Assembly: GCA_900752215.1 (NCBI GenBank)
Contig: CAADUO010000011.1
Location: 11,562 to 75,561 of the forward strand
DNA length: 64,000 nt
Source of the DNA: an uncultured Collinsella sp.
Lineage (GTDB): Bacteria; Actinomycetota; Coriobacteriia; Coriobacteriales; Coriobacteriaceae
Direction of reading: 5' to 3'
Position 1 is the stretch's first letter; each line of letters opens with the position of its first letter. A model generated the notes under the pieces. It saw only the letters and a list, made by a program, of their open reading frames with translations. It was not told where the DNA came from and searched no databases. The translations under genes and the position numbers were made by a program. Shown piece by piece: positions 34,232 through 44,113 of the stretch.

Positions 34232-35251
34232 TTATAAAACGATGCCGTCCATGGAGTTGGCGACATTCTCGACCAGCCCGGCGCGCACGGCTTCGGCCGC
34301 CGCGAGCGTACCGTTTTTAACAGCCTCGACCGAAGTGGCGCCATGGCCGATCAGGACCACGCCGCGCAGGCCCAAAAGAATCGCGCCACCCTTGGCGTCG
34401 CCCGAAAGCTTGGCCTTTATCTCGCGCATCTGCTTTTTAATGAGCAGCGCGGCGATCTTGGTGCCAAGCGAAGACATAAAGGCACCCTTGAGTTCCTGCA
34501 GCAAAAACTTGGCAGCGCCCTCGGTGGCCTTGAGCGCAATATTGCCCGACATGCCATCGGCAACGACGACATCGAAGTTACCGGAGGTGATGTCCGTTCC
34601 CTCGCAGTTACCAAAAAAGCCGGGAACGGCGGCTTTCATGGCCGGGAAGCAGGCCTTGGTAAAGTTGGAGCCCTTCTCGTCCTCGGTGCCGTTAGCAAGC
34701 AGGCCCACGCGGGGATGCTCGATGCCCAGGACGACGCGAGCATAGGCGCTACCCATCTGAGCAAAACGCACCATGTCATCGACCTCGACATCGGGGTTGG
34801 CGCCCATGTCGCACAGGACCGTCAGGCCGCCGGAACGATTGGGCAGCGCATTGGTGAGGCACGGACGCACCGGCTGCTTCTTGCCCTCGGCCTGATACCT
34901 AAATGGCGTCACGTAAGCGGTGGCCGCGGCGGTCATAGCACCAGTAGAACCAGCAGAGAAGAACGCGTCCGCGTTGCCCTTCTTAATGGCGCGGCAGGAA
35001 AGCACAATCGAAGACTTGCGCTTGGTCATCACGGCGCGAATGGGATCGTCATCCATGGCGATAACGTCGGGTGCCTCAAGGGCCTCAACACGTGCGTGGA
35101 AAGCAGCAAAGGGATTGACGATTTCGGCGGGGCCAGCTGCCAAGACCTCGATATCGGGATCGGCGGCAAGTGCAGCCTCGATACCATCGAGAACGACCTG
35201 AGGTTTCTCGTCTCCACCCACAACGTCTACACAAACGCGAACGTTACTCAT
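34232..35251 (-). CDS. plsX: Phosphate acyltransferase PlsX
   Basis: 339 residues from ATG at 35251 (AAGGAG seven bases upstream; the ATG at 35257 is too close to it). It starts VRVCVDVVGGDEKPQVVLDG and contains FFSAGSTGAMTAAA, LCDMGANPDVEVDD, LANGTEDEKGS and DVVVADGMSGNIALKATEG, all PlsX signatures. It converts acyl-ACP to acyl-phosphate for phospholipid synthesis and is a peripheral membrane enzyme. It follows rpmF, an arrangement (yceD-rpmF-plsX) shared by many bacteria. Confidence 0.96.
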   Translation of the reverse strand: MSNVRVCVDVVGGDEKPQVVLDGIEAALAADPDIEVLAAGPAEIVNPFAAFHARVEALEAPDVIAMDDDPIRAVMTKRKSSIVLSCRAIKKGNADAFFSAGSTGAMTAAATAYVTPFRYQAEGKKQPVRPCLTNALPNRSGGLTVLCDMGANPDVEVDDMVRFAQMGSAYARVVLGIEHPRVGLLANGTEDEKGSNFTKACFPAMKAAVPGFFGNCEGTDITSGNFDVVVADGMSGNIALKATEGAAKFLLQELKGAFMSSLGTKIAALLIKKQMREIKAKLSGDAKGGAILLGLRGVVLIGHGATSVEAVKNGTLAAAEAVRAGLVENVANSMDGIVL

Positions 35252-35338
35252 ATACATGCTCCTTATACAAAAATGGCCGACTCATTGAGCCGGCCATTGT
35301 GGTTCCATTTGGAACGGCATCGCATCCAGAGTATACCG

Positions 35339-35518
35339 TTACTCGGTAACGATAACCTCGCGGTCCTTGTAGAAACCGCAGCTGGGGCACACGTGGTGCG
35401 GAAGCTTGACAGCGCCGCAACGGGGGCACGTGGACTGAGCCGCAGCCGAGATCTTCATGTTGGCGGAACGACGGGTGTGAGTGCGGATACGACCCTGCTT
35501 TTGTTTAGGTACGGGCAT
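35339..35518 (-). CDS. rpmF: 50S ribosomal protein L32
   Basis: 59 residues. It begins MPVPKQKQGRIRTHTRRS and carries a four-Cys zinc site as CPRC (about 34-37) and CPSC (about 47-50), ending DREVIVTE. This is the zinc-containing form of L32. It lies between yceD and plsX, its usual place. The 60-base gap on its 5' side holds no terminator, so it is co-transcribed with yceD. Confidence 0.95.
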   Translation of the reverse strand: MPVPKQKQGRIRTHTRRSANMKISAAAQSTCPRCGAVKLPHHVCPSCGFYKDREVIVTE

Positions 35519-35582
35519 AGTGACCTTCCTTATGAACTATCCAGTGTGGCGATTACGCGCAAGTAGCGATACTACCACAGTT

Positions 35583-36137
35583 TTACTCATCGAGCTTGAG
35601 ATTCTTCAATGCTGCAAATGGATTTTCCGTGGCAGCGGCCCATTCCGCCTCTGCCTGGGCGGCGCAATCGCATTGCTCGACGTTGAGATTGCAACCGCAT
35701 GTGGGGCACAGACCACGGCAATCGGGCTTGCAGAGCACTACAAACGGCGTGTCCATAACGACCGCGTCATTGATGGGCTCACCCAGATCGACTAGACGGT
35801 CCTCACCCAGGAGCTCGTAGCCGTCCTCGTAGGCCTCGGGATCCTCGGGCTCCTCAAAGAGGTAGAACTCCTCGATCTCGCCGGCGATATCAAACGAGGC
35901 GGGCTCCAGGCAACGGTCGCACTCGCCGGTGGCGTGCGCGCGGACCATACCCGTGAGCAAGACGCCGGTACCGGCATTGGTAAAGACAACGTCGTAGTCG
36001 ATGCCGTCCTGCAGCTGGTAGTCCTTCTCGCCCACCGTGTAGGTGGGGACATCGACCTTACCGGTCAGCGGATACGAATCTCCAGGAAACTCGAGCTGCT
36101 CAGAAAGATCGACGGTAACGCTCGGGAACTCAGCCAT
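35583..36137 (-). CDS. yceD: YceD/DUF177 protein, 23S rRNA accumulation factor-like
   Basis: 184 residues from ATG at 36137, which overlaps the previous gene's stop (TAATG). It contains the DUF177 motif VRAHATGECDRCLEP with a CxxC, a long acidic stretch, and a C-terminal CKPDCRGLCPTCGCNL cysteine cluster typical of Gram-positive YceD. In E. coli and plants the family is needed for normal 23S rRNA levels. The cysteine clusters suggest zinc binding. It precedes rpmF in the standard order. Confidence 0.9.
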   Translation of the reverse strand: MAEFPSVTVDLSEQLEFPGDSYPLTGKVDVPTYTVGEKDYQLQDGIDYDVVFTNAGTGVLLTGMVRAHATGECDRCLEPASFDIAGEIEEFYLFEEPEDPEAYEDGYELLGEDRLVDLGEPINDAVVMDTPFVVLCKPDCRGLCPTCGCNLNVEQCDCAAQAEAEWAAATENPFAALKNLKLDE

Positions 36138-36634
36138 TACCACTGACCATTCTGTTGGGCGGCACCCTCGTTGAGCTGCTGACGGCAACGGGTAACGGTG
36201 CCGGTCAGACTCTTGAGGTTTTCCTCAAGGTGCGTAAAGACCTGCTCTGCGTAGTCCTCGGCAGCATAACGCGTCTCGCGCTCGTACTGCTGGGCACGAT
36301 CGCGGATGTCGTCGGCCTGCTGCTGCGCAAGGCGGACGATCTCCTGCTCACCGGCAATGGTGAGGGCCTGCTGCTGAGCGTCGGCGATGATGGAATCGGC
36401 CTGAGCGGCGGCGGAAGCCATAAGCTCCTCGCGCTCCTTAAGGATACGGCGGGACTTCTGCCACTCCTCGGGATAGCTCATGCGGATCTCGTCGAGGATG
36501 TTGAAGAACACGTCGGCGTCGATGACCTTGAACTGAGCGTTCTTGCCGAAAGGCGGCTTGGCTTCCTCGATCAGCCCTTCGAGCTCATCGACCAAGCTGA
36601 CGATCCTATCGCCAGGAAAATTCTCGCCCGGCAT
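36137..36634 (-). CDS. DivIVA-like coiled-coil protein
   Basis: 165 residues from ATG at 36634, preceded by AAAGGAG. It is rich in Gln, Glu and Ala and predicted to be a long coiled coil from about residue 50 to 150 (KSRRILKEREELMASAAAQA, VRLAQQQADDIRDRAQQ). The N-terminal part (IVSLVDELEGLIEEAKPPF) resembles the short DivIVA-like or ATP synthase b-like proteins found beside coaD in Actinobacteria and Firmicutes. A role in polar growth or division is possible but not shown. It is translationally coupled to yceD. Confidence 0.7.
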   Translation of the reverse strand: MPGENFPGDRIVSLVDELEGLIEEAKPPFGKNAQFKVIDADVFFNILDEIRMSYPEEWQKSRRILKEREELMASAAAQADSIIADAQQQALTIAGEQEIVRLAQQQADDIRDRAQQYERETRYAAEDYAEQVFTHLEENLKSLTGTVTRCRQQLNEGAAQQNGQW

Positions 36635-36702
36635 CCGGTCTCCTTTCATAGGTAACATATCATCGTGCTAGTTTACCACATGCCACCAGGCAATAAAAAA
36701 CG

Positions 36703-37200
36703 TCACGAAAAGCGATGTCTGAGCGCTTCGACCACGTTGGACGGGACAAACGTCGATACATCGCTGCCGAGCGAGGCGATCTGGCGAACGACCGAGCTCG
36801 AGATATAGCCGTACTGCGGCGCACTCATGACAAAGATGGACTCCAGCTCGCTATCCAAGCGATAATTGAGGTCGGCCTGCTGCAGCTCGTACTCAAAGTC
36901 GGTCATAGCGCGCAGGCCCTTGACCACGGCCCCCGCCCCCTGCTCGCGAGCGAAGTCGACCAAGAGGCCGGTAAAGGGCAGGACCTCGACGCCGTCAATA
37001 TCACCGAGCGCCTCGCGGGCCAGCGCCACGCGCTCATCGAGCATAAACGTGGTGCCCACACCGTTTTTACCCTGCGATTCGGCCACGGCGACAATCACGC
37101 TGGGAAAGATGCGTCGGGCGCGGCGGATCACATCGATATGGCCAAACGTAATGGGATCGAAGGTGCCCGGGACGATCACGCGGTTGATGGTGTCATTCAT
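36703..37200 (-). CDS. coaD: Phosphopantetheine adenylyltransferase
   Basis: 165 residues from ATG at 37200, which has CAGGAGG upstream and overlaps the end of rsmD. It opens with VIVPGTFDPITFGHIDVIRRA, where TFGH is the (T/H)xGH nucleotidyltransferase motif, and has GLRAMTDFEYELQQADLN and YGYISSSVVRQIASLG. It makes dephospho-CoA from 4'-phosphopantetheine, the penultimate step of CoA synthesis. rsmD-coaD is one of the most conserved gene pairs in bacteria. Confidence 0.96.
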   Translation of the reverse strand: MNDTINRVIVPGTFDPITFGHIDVIRRARRIFPSVIVAVAESQGKNGVGTTFMLDERVALAREALGDIDGVEVLPFTGLLVDFAREQGAGAVVKGLRAMTDFEYELQQADLNYRLDSELESIFVMSAPQYGYISSSVVRQIASLGSDVSTFVPSNVVEALRHRFS

Positions 37201-37849
37201 GGGCGTCCTCCTGAAACGTCGTGGCATCGTTGTTATCAGCATCGGTGACGGCACTATCGCCCTCACCGTCGTTATCGCCGACCCAACGAAGCAGGTCGAC
37301 CGAGGTAATGCCGTAGCGCTTCTCACGTACAGTCTCAAAGCCTACCGGATGCGCGCCCGCATCGGCGGCGGCATGCTCAAACAAGGCGTAAGCGCCAGGT
37401 GCAAGTAAACCCTGCTGAGCCAGGTTCTGCAGCAGTTCCTCGACCGGCTCGGCACCAAAAGCATAGGGCGGGTCGAGCAGGACCAGATCAAAGGGGCCGC
37501 CCGGCACGCGGCCGCGCAAGGCGCTCGCCAGCACGTCACCCGTCACCACGCGCCAGCGAGCACGGTCACGGCAGAGCGACTCGATATTCTTGGTAATGAG
37601 CCGCGCGGCGTTGCGATCGATCTCAAACGTCGTGAGCGAGCGGGCCCCACGAGAGAGCATCTCTAACCCTAAGGCACCGGAGCCGCCAAAGGCGTCCAGC
37701 ACACGAACCTCGTCCAAATCGAAATCGAATGCCGACATGACCATAGATGCGCACGCCTCGCGCACGCGATCAGTCGTGGGGCGGGTGACATCGCGACCAC
37801 GGGGCTCCTCGATCTTACGACCGCGCCATTCGCCGCCGATGATTCTCAT
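37193..37849 (-). CDS. rsmD: 16S rRNA (guanine-966 N2)-methyltransferase RsmD
   Basis: 218 residues. It has RIIGGEWRGRKI at the N-terminus, RPTTDRVREA, the SAM-binding VLDAFGGSGALGLEMLSRGA and the catalytic motif LLDPPYAF. The family methylates G966 of 16S rRNA. The C-terminal 20 residues are acidic and Asp/Asn-rich, beyond the usual family end. Start and stop both overlap neighbours (ATGA with recG, 8 bases with coaD), so recG-rsmD-coaD are translated as one unit. Confidence 0.94.
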   Translation of the reverse strand: MRIIGGEWRGRKIEEPRGRDVTRPTTDRVREACASMVMSAFDFDLDEVRVLDAFGGSGALGLEMLSRGARSLTTFEIDRNAARLITKNIESLCRDRARWRVVTGDVLASALRGRVPGGPFDLVLLDPPYAFGAEPVEELLQNLAQQGLLAPGAYALFEHAAADAGAHPVGFETVREKRYGITSVDLLRWVGDNDGEGDSAVTDADNNDATTFQEDAHE

Positions 37850-40023
37850 CCTCCGCTGACCTCCTTAAAGATATGTCGATAACGCATGGCGACCGCGTCG
37901 CGCAAGGGACGCGTCGCCACAGAGTCAAGGTTGCAAGCATACCGCAAGAGCTCGACCGCGTCCAAATGGGCCCATTCGATAAGATCCTCGTCGGCATCCA
38001 GGTCCACAAAGCGCAGGGTCACGCCGCCGTGCTGGCGATACCCCAGGATCTCGCCCTCGTGGCGCAGGCGCAGGTCCATCTGGGCGAGCGTAAAGCCGTC
38101 CGAGGTCTTTTCGAGCGACTGGAGACGGTCTTGTGCCGCCGACGCGCCGCCGTTGCCCTTGGAGTGCGTCATGACCAGGCAGGTGCCCGACACGCTGCCG
38201 CGGCCCACGCGACCGCGCAGCTGGTGCAGGGCCGCCAAGCCAAAGCGCTCACCGTTCTCGATGACCATGACGGTGGCGTTGGGCACGTCGACGCCCACCT
38301 CGACCACCGTGGTCGAGACGAGCACGTCGATCTCTCCGCGCTTGAAGGCATCGATCACGCGGTCCTTCTCCCCCGCCGGCATGCGGCCGTGAAGGCGTTC
38401 GATGGTAAGTCCCGGCAACGCCAGGCGCAGGCGATCGAGCTCGGTTGCCGTATCGTGGAGCGGCACGGGCACGGTCACGCGGCCCTCGTCGTCGCGGGCG
38501 ATACCAGGCACGTCTTCCAGCTCATCGGCCGAGTCACTCGGCTCCACGAGGGGGCAGATCACATAGGCCTGCTGGCCCTTTTCGTGCGCCTCGCGAATAG
38601 CGCCGTAGGCCAGGTCGCGGCTCGACTCGGTAAGCACGTGTGTCGTAACGCCCGCTCCCGGAACAGGTCGATGGCGAATAATGCTCGTGTCCAGGTCGCC
38701 GTAGACCGAAAGCGCCAGCGTACGCGGGATGGGCGTTGCCGTCATAACGAGCAAATCGGCACCGGGGCCCTTCGCGCGCAGGGCGTTGCGTTGGCCGACG
38801 CCAAACCGGTGCTGTTCATCGATGACCACGAGCGACAGATGCTTGAACGTAACGTCATCCGAAAGGACCGCGTGGGTTCCAAAGAGCACATCAAGCTCGC
38901 CCGATTCCAGCTGGGAATGGATCCGCTCGCGCTCTGAGGCCGGCGTGGCACCCGTCAGAAGCGCCCAGGACATGCCGGCCTGCGAGAGCAGAGGGCCGGT
39001 CTTATCGGCATATTGGCGCGCCAGCACGCCCGTGGGCGCCATAACGCAGGCCTGGGTGCCGCTATCGGCAGCCACAGCCAGCGCGCAGGCAGCAACGGCG
39101 GTCTTGCCGGTACCGACATCGCCCAGCAGCAGCCGGTTCATCACGCGCCCGCCATCGCACATATCATGCAGGATGTCTTGGAACGCGGCGTCCTGCTCGT
39201 CGCTCAGCGAAAACGGCAGGGCTTGCTTGAGCGCGGCCAGGTGCTCGCCCGCGGTGTGGGCATAGGGCACCACATCGACCAGGCCGCCGTCGTTGCGCAG
39301 GCGCAGCGCCAGCTGCAGGTAGAGGCACTCCTCGTAGGCAAGGCGACGTCGCGCGATATCCCGCTCAGCCATACTCGATGGAAAGTGGATCGATCGAAGC
39401 GCGCGGGCATTGCTCATCAGGCGGCGCTTGACGCGCAAGCGTGCGGGAATCGGGTCGAAGGGATTGCCGACGACCTCGAGCGCGCCGCTTACGATGCGGC
39501 GCATCCACGCCTGGCTCACGCCGTCACTCACATAATGGACCGGCAGGATGGTGCCTGCGGCACGCCCTTCCTCGAGCTTTTCAAAGTGCGGAGAGGCCAT
39601 CTGCTTAAAACCGTAGGCAAACTCAACCTTGCCCATCACGGCCAGGCGGTCGCCCTGCTTAAGCTGCTGGGCAATCCAGGGCTGGCGGAAAAAGGCGACC
39701 TGCAGCACGCCCGTCTCGTCAACGAGTGAGACCTCGGTCACCTGCATGCGCGGACGCGGCTGTTTTTGGACGATACGGTCGACCGTGGCGATGATAGTGC
39801 ACACAGTACCGATGGGCGCCATCTCGATGGACCACGAACGGGTAAAGTCGAGGTAACGATGGGGGATATGGAGAAGGAGGTCCCCCACCGTCCGAATTCC
39901 CAGACGGCGAAGGGCCTCCTCACGTTTACCCGAAACATATTTGAGTCGCGCGATATCCTCGTCGAGCGCATTGCTCTGGGCAAAGCGCTCCGAGACGCGC
40001 GGCACGGAGCACAGCTCGGACAT
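37846..40023 (-). CDS. recG: ATP-dependent DNA helicase RecG
   Basis: 725 residues. The N-terminal wedge/OB domain (GIRTVGDLLLHIPHRYLDF) is followed by superfamily 2 helicase motifs: GDVGTGKTAVA (Walker A), DEQHRFGVGQR (Walker B, the RecG form DEQH), MTATPIPRTLAL, and later VSTTVVEVGVDVPNATVM and QLRGRVGRG. It remodels stalled forks and branched DNA. It starts 10 bases after the fakA stop. Together with rsmD and coaD it forms the middle of the large superoperon. Confidence 0.96.
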   Translation of the reverse strand: MSELCSVPRVSERFAQSNALDEDIARLKYVSGKREEALRRLGIRTVGDLLLHIPHRYLDFTRSWSIEMAPIGTVCTIIATVDRIVQKQPRPRMQVTEVSLVDETGVLQVAFFRQPWIAQQLKQGDRLAVMGKVEFAYGFKQMASPHFEKLEEGRAAGTILPVHYVSDGVSQAWMRRIVSGALEVVGNPFDPIPARLRVKRRLMSNARALRSIHFPSSMAERDIARRRLAYEECLYLQLALRLRNDGGLVDVVPYAHTAGEHLAALKQALPFSLSDEQDAAFQDILHDMCDGGRVMNRLLLGDVGTGKTAVAACALAVAADSGTQACVMAPTGVLARQYADKTGPLLSQAGMSWALLTGATPASERERIHSQLESGELDVLFGTHAVLSDDVTFKHLSLVVIDEQHRFGVGQRNALRAKGPGADLLVMTATPIPRTLALSVYGDLDTSIIRHRPVPGAGVTTHVLTESSRDLAYGAIREAHEKGQQAYVICPLVEPSDSADELEDVPGIARDDEGRVTVPVPLHDTATELDRLRLALPGLTIERLHGRMPAGEKDRVIDAFKRGEIDVLVSTTVVEVGVDVPNATVMVIENGERFGLAALHQLRGRVGRGSVSGTCLVMTHSKGNGGASAAQDRLQSLEKTSDGFTLAQMDLRLRHEGEILGYRQHGGVTLRFVDLDADEDLIEWAHLDAVELLRYACNLDSVATRPLRDAVAMRYRHIFKEVSGG

Positions 40024-40033
40024 GGGCAGTTGC

Positions 40034-41695
40034 CTACTCGATCGAGAAGATCACGGGATAGAGCGGCTGCTCGCCACGATGGGCGTCGACCTCCAGGTCG
40101 GGCTGAGCCTCCTCGATGGCGTCGACGATCTCCTGGAAGGCCTCATCGGACAGCTCCTCGCCGGCAAGAATCGTCAGCGCGTCGCCCTCCTCTTCCTCCT
40201 GCATGCGGTTGATGCAGTCGAGCGTGACCTGCTTCACGTCGGAGCCGACCACGTCGATGGAGCCGGCAATGATGCCCATGACGTCACCGGAGTGAATCGG
40301 CGAACCGTCGGAGGCGCTGGAGTCGCGCACGGCGCGGGTGACCTCGCCATCGCGGACCTCGCTGATGGCGTCGACCATAGCGGCGACGGCGTCCTCGAGC
40401 TCGGAATCGGGCAGGACCGCGAACAGCGCAGAGAAGGCCTGCGGAACGGTCTTGGTGGGAACGACGGCGACCTTCTTGTCGGTGCAGGCTGAGGCAGCGG
40501 CCTCGGCGGCCATGCGGATGTTGCCGTTGTTGGGCAGGATGATGACCGAGGTGGCGTTGACCTGGTCCACGGCACCCAGCAGGTCTGCAGTCGAGGGGTT
40601 CATGGTCTGGCCACCCGAGACGATCACATCGACACCGAGGGACTTGAGGATATCTGCCTCGCCGGAACCGGCGGCAACAGCGACAAAGCCCAGGGCCTTG
40701 GCGGGCTCGGCGGCCTTCTCTTGGTCCTCGTGAATCTTAGCGGTACGGTCGTGGGCCTCCATCTCCATGTTGTGGATAAAGACCTCATAGATCTGACCAA
40801 GCTGTAGCATGTGCTCGAGCACCAGGTTGGGGGTGTTGGAGTGCACATGGATCTTGTAGTCGGGGTAGGCTCCCACGAGCAGCTCGCAGTCGCCCATGGA
40901 ACCCAGGAACTTAAGGCACTCGTCCTCGTCAAACGGGGCGTCGGCCTTAAACAGGAACTCGTTACAGTAACGGAATTCCGAGCCCTCCCAGTCGTCATTA
41001 GCCTCGATCTCAACGCGACCAAGGGCCGCGTCGCGGGCAGAGCCAGCGGAATCAAACGTGGCGGAGAAATCCTCGACAACGGTGCTGCGGCCAAGCGCGG
41101 CGGCAACAAAGTTCTCCAGGAAGATGGCAAAGCCAAAGGCGCCGGAGTCGACCACGCCGTTCTCTTTGAGGACGGGCAGCAAGTCGGGCGTGCGAGCGAC
41201 GGACTGATACGCCTCGACAACGATGGCGTCGAGCGCGTCCTCGGCCGAGAACTTCTTCTTCTCGCACTCGTCGGCCTTGGTCGAGACATCGCGCAGCACC
41301 GTGAGGATCGTGCCCTCGATGGGCTTGCGGACGGCCTGGAAGGCGACCTTGACGGCACGACGGAACGCATAGGCGATGTTGGCGGACGTGATGGGCTCAT
41401 CGGCAGAGACGAGACCCTCGGCCACACCGCGCAGGATCTGCGAGGTGATGACACCGGAGTTGCCTCGGGCACCCATCAGGGAGCCGTGGGTGATGGCGCC
41501 GGCGATGGCTTCCATGTCGGCGTCGGCAGGAAGGGCGGAGAGCTCCTTGGTCACCGAGGCGAGCGTGAGCGACATGTTGGTGCCGGTGTCGCCGTCGGGT
41601 ACGGGGAAGACGTTGAGCTTGTTGATCTCCTCGGCCTTGTCGGAAACGGCAGCCGCAGCGATCGGAAAACAGGTGCGAATGGTCTTTGCAATCAT
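40034..41695 (-). CDS. fakA: Fatty acid kinase catalytic subunit FakA (DAK2 domain, YloV)
   Basis: 553 residues. The DAK2/DhaL-type nucleotide domain includes KLNVFPVPDGDTGTNMSLT (about 27-45) and GARGNSGVITSQILRG. A middle DegV-partner region (FRYCNEFLFKA, GDCELLVGAYPDYKIHVHSN) and a C-terminal DUF1949-like part complete the family architecture. With a fatty-acid-binding FakB protein it phosphorylates exogenous fatty acids, feeding acyl-phosphate to the PlsX/PlsY pathway; plsX lies in the same gene run. No fakB gene is seen in the window. Confidence 0.92.
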   Translation of the reverse strand: MIAKTIRTCFPIAAAAVSDKAEEINKLNVFPVPDGDTGTNMSLTLASVTKELSALPADADMEAIAGAITHGSLMGARGNSGVITSQILRGVAEGLVSADEPITSANIAYAFRRAVKVAFQAVRKPIEGTILTVLRDVSTKADECEKKKFSAEDALDAIVVEAYQSVARTPDLLPVLKENGVVDSGAFGFAIFLENFVAAALGRSTVVEDFSATFDSAGSARDAALGRVEIEANDDWEGSEFRYCNEFLFKADAPFDEDECLKFLGSMGDCELLVGAYPDYKIHVHSNTPNLVLEHMLQLGQIYEVFIHNMEMEAHDRTAKIHEDQEKAAEPAKALGFVAVAAGSGEADILKSLGVDVIVSGGQTMNPSTADLLGAVDQVNATSVIILPNNGNIRMAAEAAASACTDKKVAVVPTKTVPQAFSALFAVLPDSELEDAVAAMVDAISEVRDGEVTRAVRDSSASDGSPIHSGDVMGIIAGSIDVVGSDVKQVTLDCINRMQEEEEGDALTILAGEELSDEAFQEIVDAIEEAQPDLEVDAHRGEQPLYPVIFSIE

Positions 41696-41722
41696 GGGTA
41701 TTTGAATCTCCGTTTTCGGATG

Positions 41723-42079
41723 CTAGTTCAGACGGCTCTTGAGCGCGTCGATATGGATGCCGATCTTAAGGCTGGCGGGATCGATCTGGGCGATTTCCTG
41801 CAGGGTAAAGGCAACGGAGCTCGAAAGATTATGGCAGACGGACTTCATGTTGACGCCGTTCTCGAGCACGACGTGAAGATCGACCGTAAGGCCGTTCTCG
41901 TCGGCGGAGACAAGCACGCCCTTGCGGAGGCGCTGACCGGCAAGCAGGCGCACGCTCTCGGCGCCCTGGAGCTGCTCAGCCATACCGACGACGCCATAGC
42001 ACGTCATCGCGGCATAACCGGCAATATCGGCAATAACGTCGTTCGAGACGCTCAGGCTGCCGTTAATGGTCTCAGACAC
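41723..42079 (-). CDS. Asp23/Gls24 (YloU-like) family protein
   Basis: 118 residues from a GTG at 42079 with AAAAGGAG seven bases before it. It contains SVSNDVIADIAGYAAMTCYGVVGMA and LHVVLENGVNMKSVCHNL, the Asp23 (DUF322) signatures. The family includes alkaline-shock proteins at the membrane. It always precedes fakA (yloU-yloV in Bacillus), as here, and starts the superoperon that runs to ffh. The function is unknown. Confidence 0.88.
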   Translation of the reverse strand: MSETINGSLSVSNDVIADIAGYAAMTCYGVVGMAEQLQGAESVRLLAGQRLRKGVLVSADENGLTVDLHVVLENGVNMKSVCHNLSSSVAFTLQEIAQIDPASLKIGIHIDALKSRLN

Positions 42080-42236
42080 AAGAATCTCCTTTTCTTGGTG
42101 CTCGCGGCACCATGTCGTGGGAGCAATCATTGTAATATTCTACAACGACCGCGCCATGTTGAGGTGGCGGGCCTCGGGATTACATCCTCGACACGAAATG
42201 TTGATACGGTAACGTTCGCGAACGGCGATCGCGGCA

Positions 42237-42269
42237 TGAAAAAACCCGCCGCATAAGCGACGGGTTTTA
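42237..42269 (-). terminator. Terminator after the tRNA-Asn genes
   Basis: On the minus strand AAACCCGTCGC and GCGGCGGGTTT form an 11-base stem with a 4-base loop, followed by TTTC. It lies directly after the second tRNA-Asn gene to be transcribed. Confidence 0.85.
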
Positions 42270-42274
42270 CAACC

Positions 42275-42349
42275 TGGCTCCCCGGGTAGGACTCGAACCT
42301 ACAACAGCGCGGTTAACAGCCGCGTGCTCTACCATTGAGCTACCGAGGA
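42275..42349 (-). tRNA. tRNA-Asn (anticodon GTT), downstream copy
   Basis: 75 bases with encoded CCA. The minus strand folds into a cloverleaf: acceptor TCCTCGG/CCGGGGA, D arm TAGCTCAATGGTAGAGC, anticodon stem-loop CGCGGCTGTTAACCGCG with GTT, and T arm GTAGGTTCGAGTCCTAC. It is identical to the copy at 42385-42459. Confidence 0.96.
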
Positions 42350-42384
42350 ATTTAAAAGCCCAACGGAAAGGGCTGAAAAAATTC

Positions 42385-42459
42385 TGGCTCCCCGGGTAGG
42401 ACTCGAACCTACAACAGCGCGGTTAACAGCCGCGTGCTCTACCATTGAGCTACCGAGGA
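42385..42459 (-). tRNA. tRNA-Asn (anticodon GTT), upstream copy
   Basis: 75 bases, identical to the gene at 42275-42349 including the CCA end, with 35 bases between the two. It is transcribed first from the promoter at 42490-42517; both probably come from one precursor. Confidence 0.96.
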
Positions 42460-42489
42460 ATAGGTGCGTGCTCTCAAGCAACGAAGTTT

Positions 42490-42517
42490 ATTATACGGAC
42501 GAATCAGCTCAGGGCAA
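42490..42517 (-). promoter_or_regulatory. Promoter of the tRNA-Asn pair
   Basis: On the minus strand TTGCCC (42512-42517) and a consensus TATAAT (42490-42495) are 16 bases apart, about 30 bases upstream of the first tRNA gene. GC-poor sequence (TTCTTAAAAAAGTTC) precedes the -35, as in an UP element. Confidence 0.8.
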
Positions 42518-42545
42518 GAACTTTTTTAAGAATTTTTCCGACCTA

Positions 42546-42603
42546 GTCATTGTCGTTGGGGACGTTCTTAAACGACTAATCATTCAAGAACGTCCCCAAT
42601 GAC
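42546..42603. repeat. Palindrome with TTGGGGACGTTCTT arms
   Basis: The arms GTCATTGTCGTTGGGGACGTTCTT (42546-42569, given here as its two parts GTCATTGTCG and TTGGGGACGTTCTT) and AAGAACGTCCCCAATGAC (42586-42603) share a 14-base perfect inverted core. There is no T-run after it and a separate terminator for rpoD lies next to it at 42608-42645. It resembles REP-type palindromes with a GGGGAC core, like the loop at 11714-11725. Confidence 0.65.
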
Positions 42604-42607
42604 TACA

Positions 42608-42645
42608 TGAAAGCGCCCCCAAGCAGATGTGCTTGAGGGCGCTTC
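42608..42645 (-). terminator. Terminator after rpoD
   Basis: On the minus strand AAGCGCCCTCAAGCA and TGCTTGGGGGCGCTT form a 15-base stem with one mismatch and a 4-base loop, 9 bases after the rpoD stop. The following sequence is TCATG, so the T-run is weak, but stem strength and place fit. Confidence 0.7.
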
Positions 42646-42653
42646 TTGCTTGA

Positions 42654-44003
<1,350 letters not shown>

Positions 44004-44113
44004 AGATTCTCCCTTCATAGTCCACAGGACTCAATACTTTAGCACACACATTGACGTCTATACCCAAAAAGAGGACAGGATATAGGCGAGAATACGCTGG
44101 TTGACCACAACAT

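Noticed and set aside
42309..42325. A hairpin GCGGTTAACAGCCGCG read as a terminator or operator
   Set aside because: It is the anticodon arm of tRNA-Asn and appears twice because the gene is duplicated.
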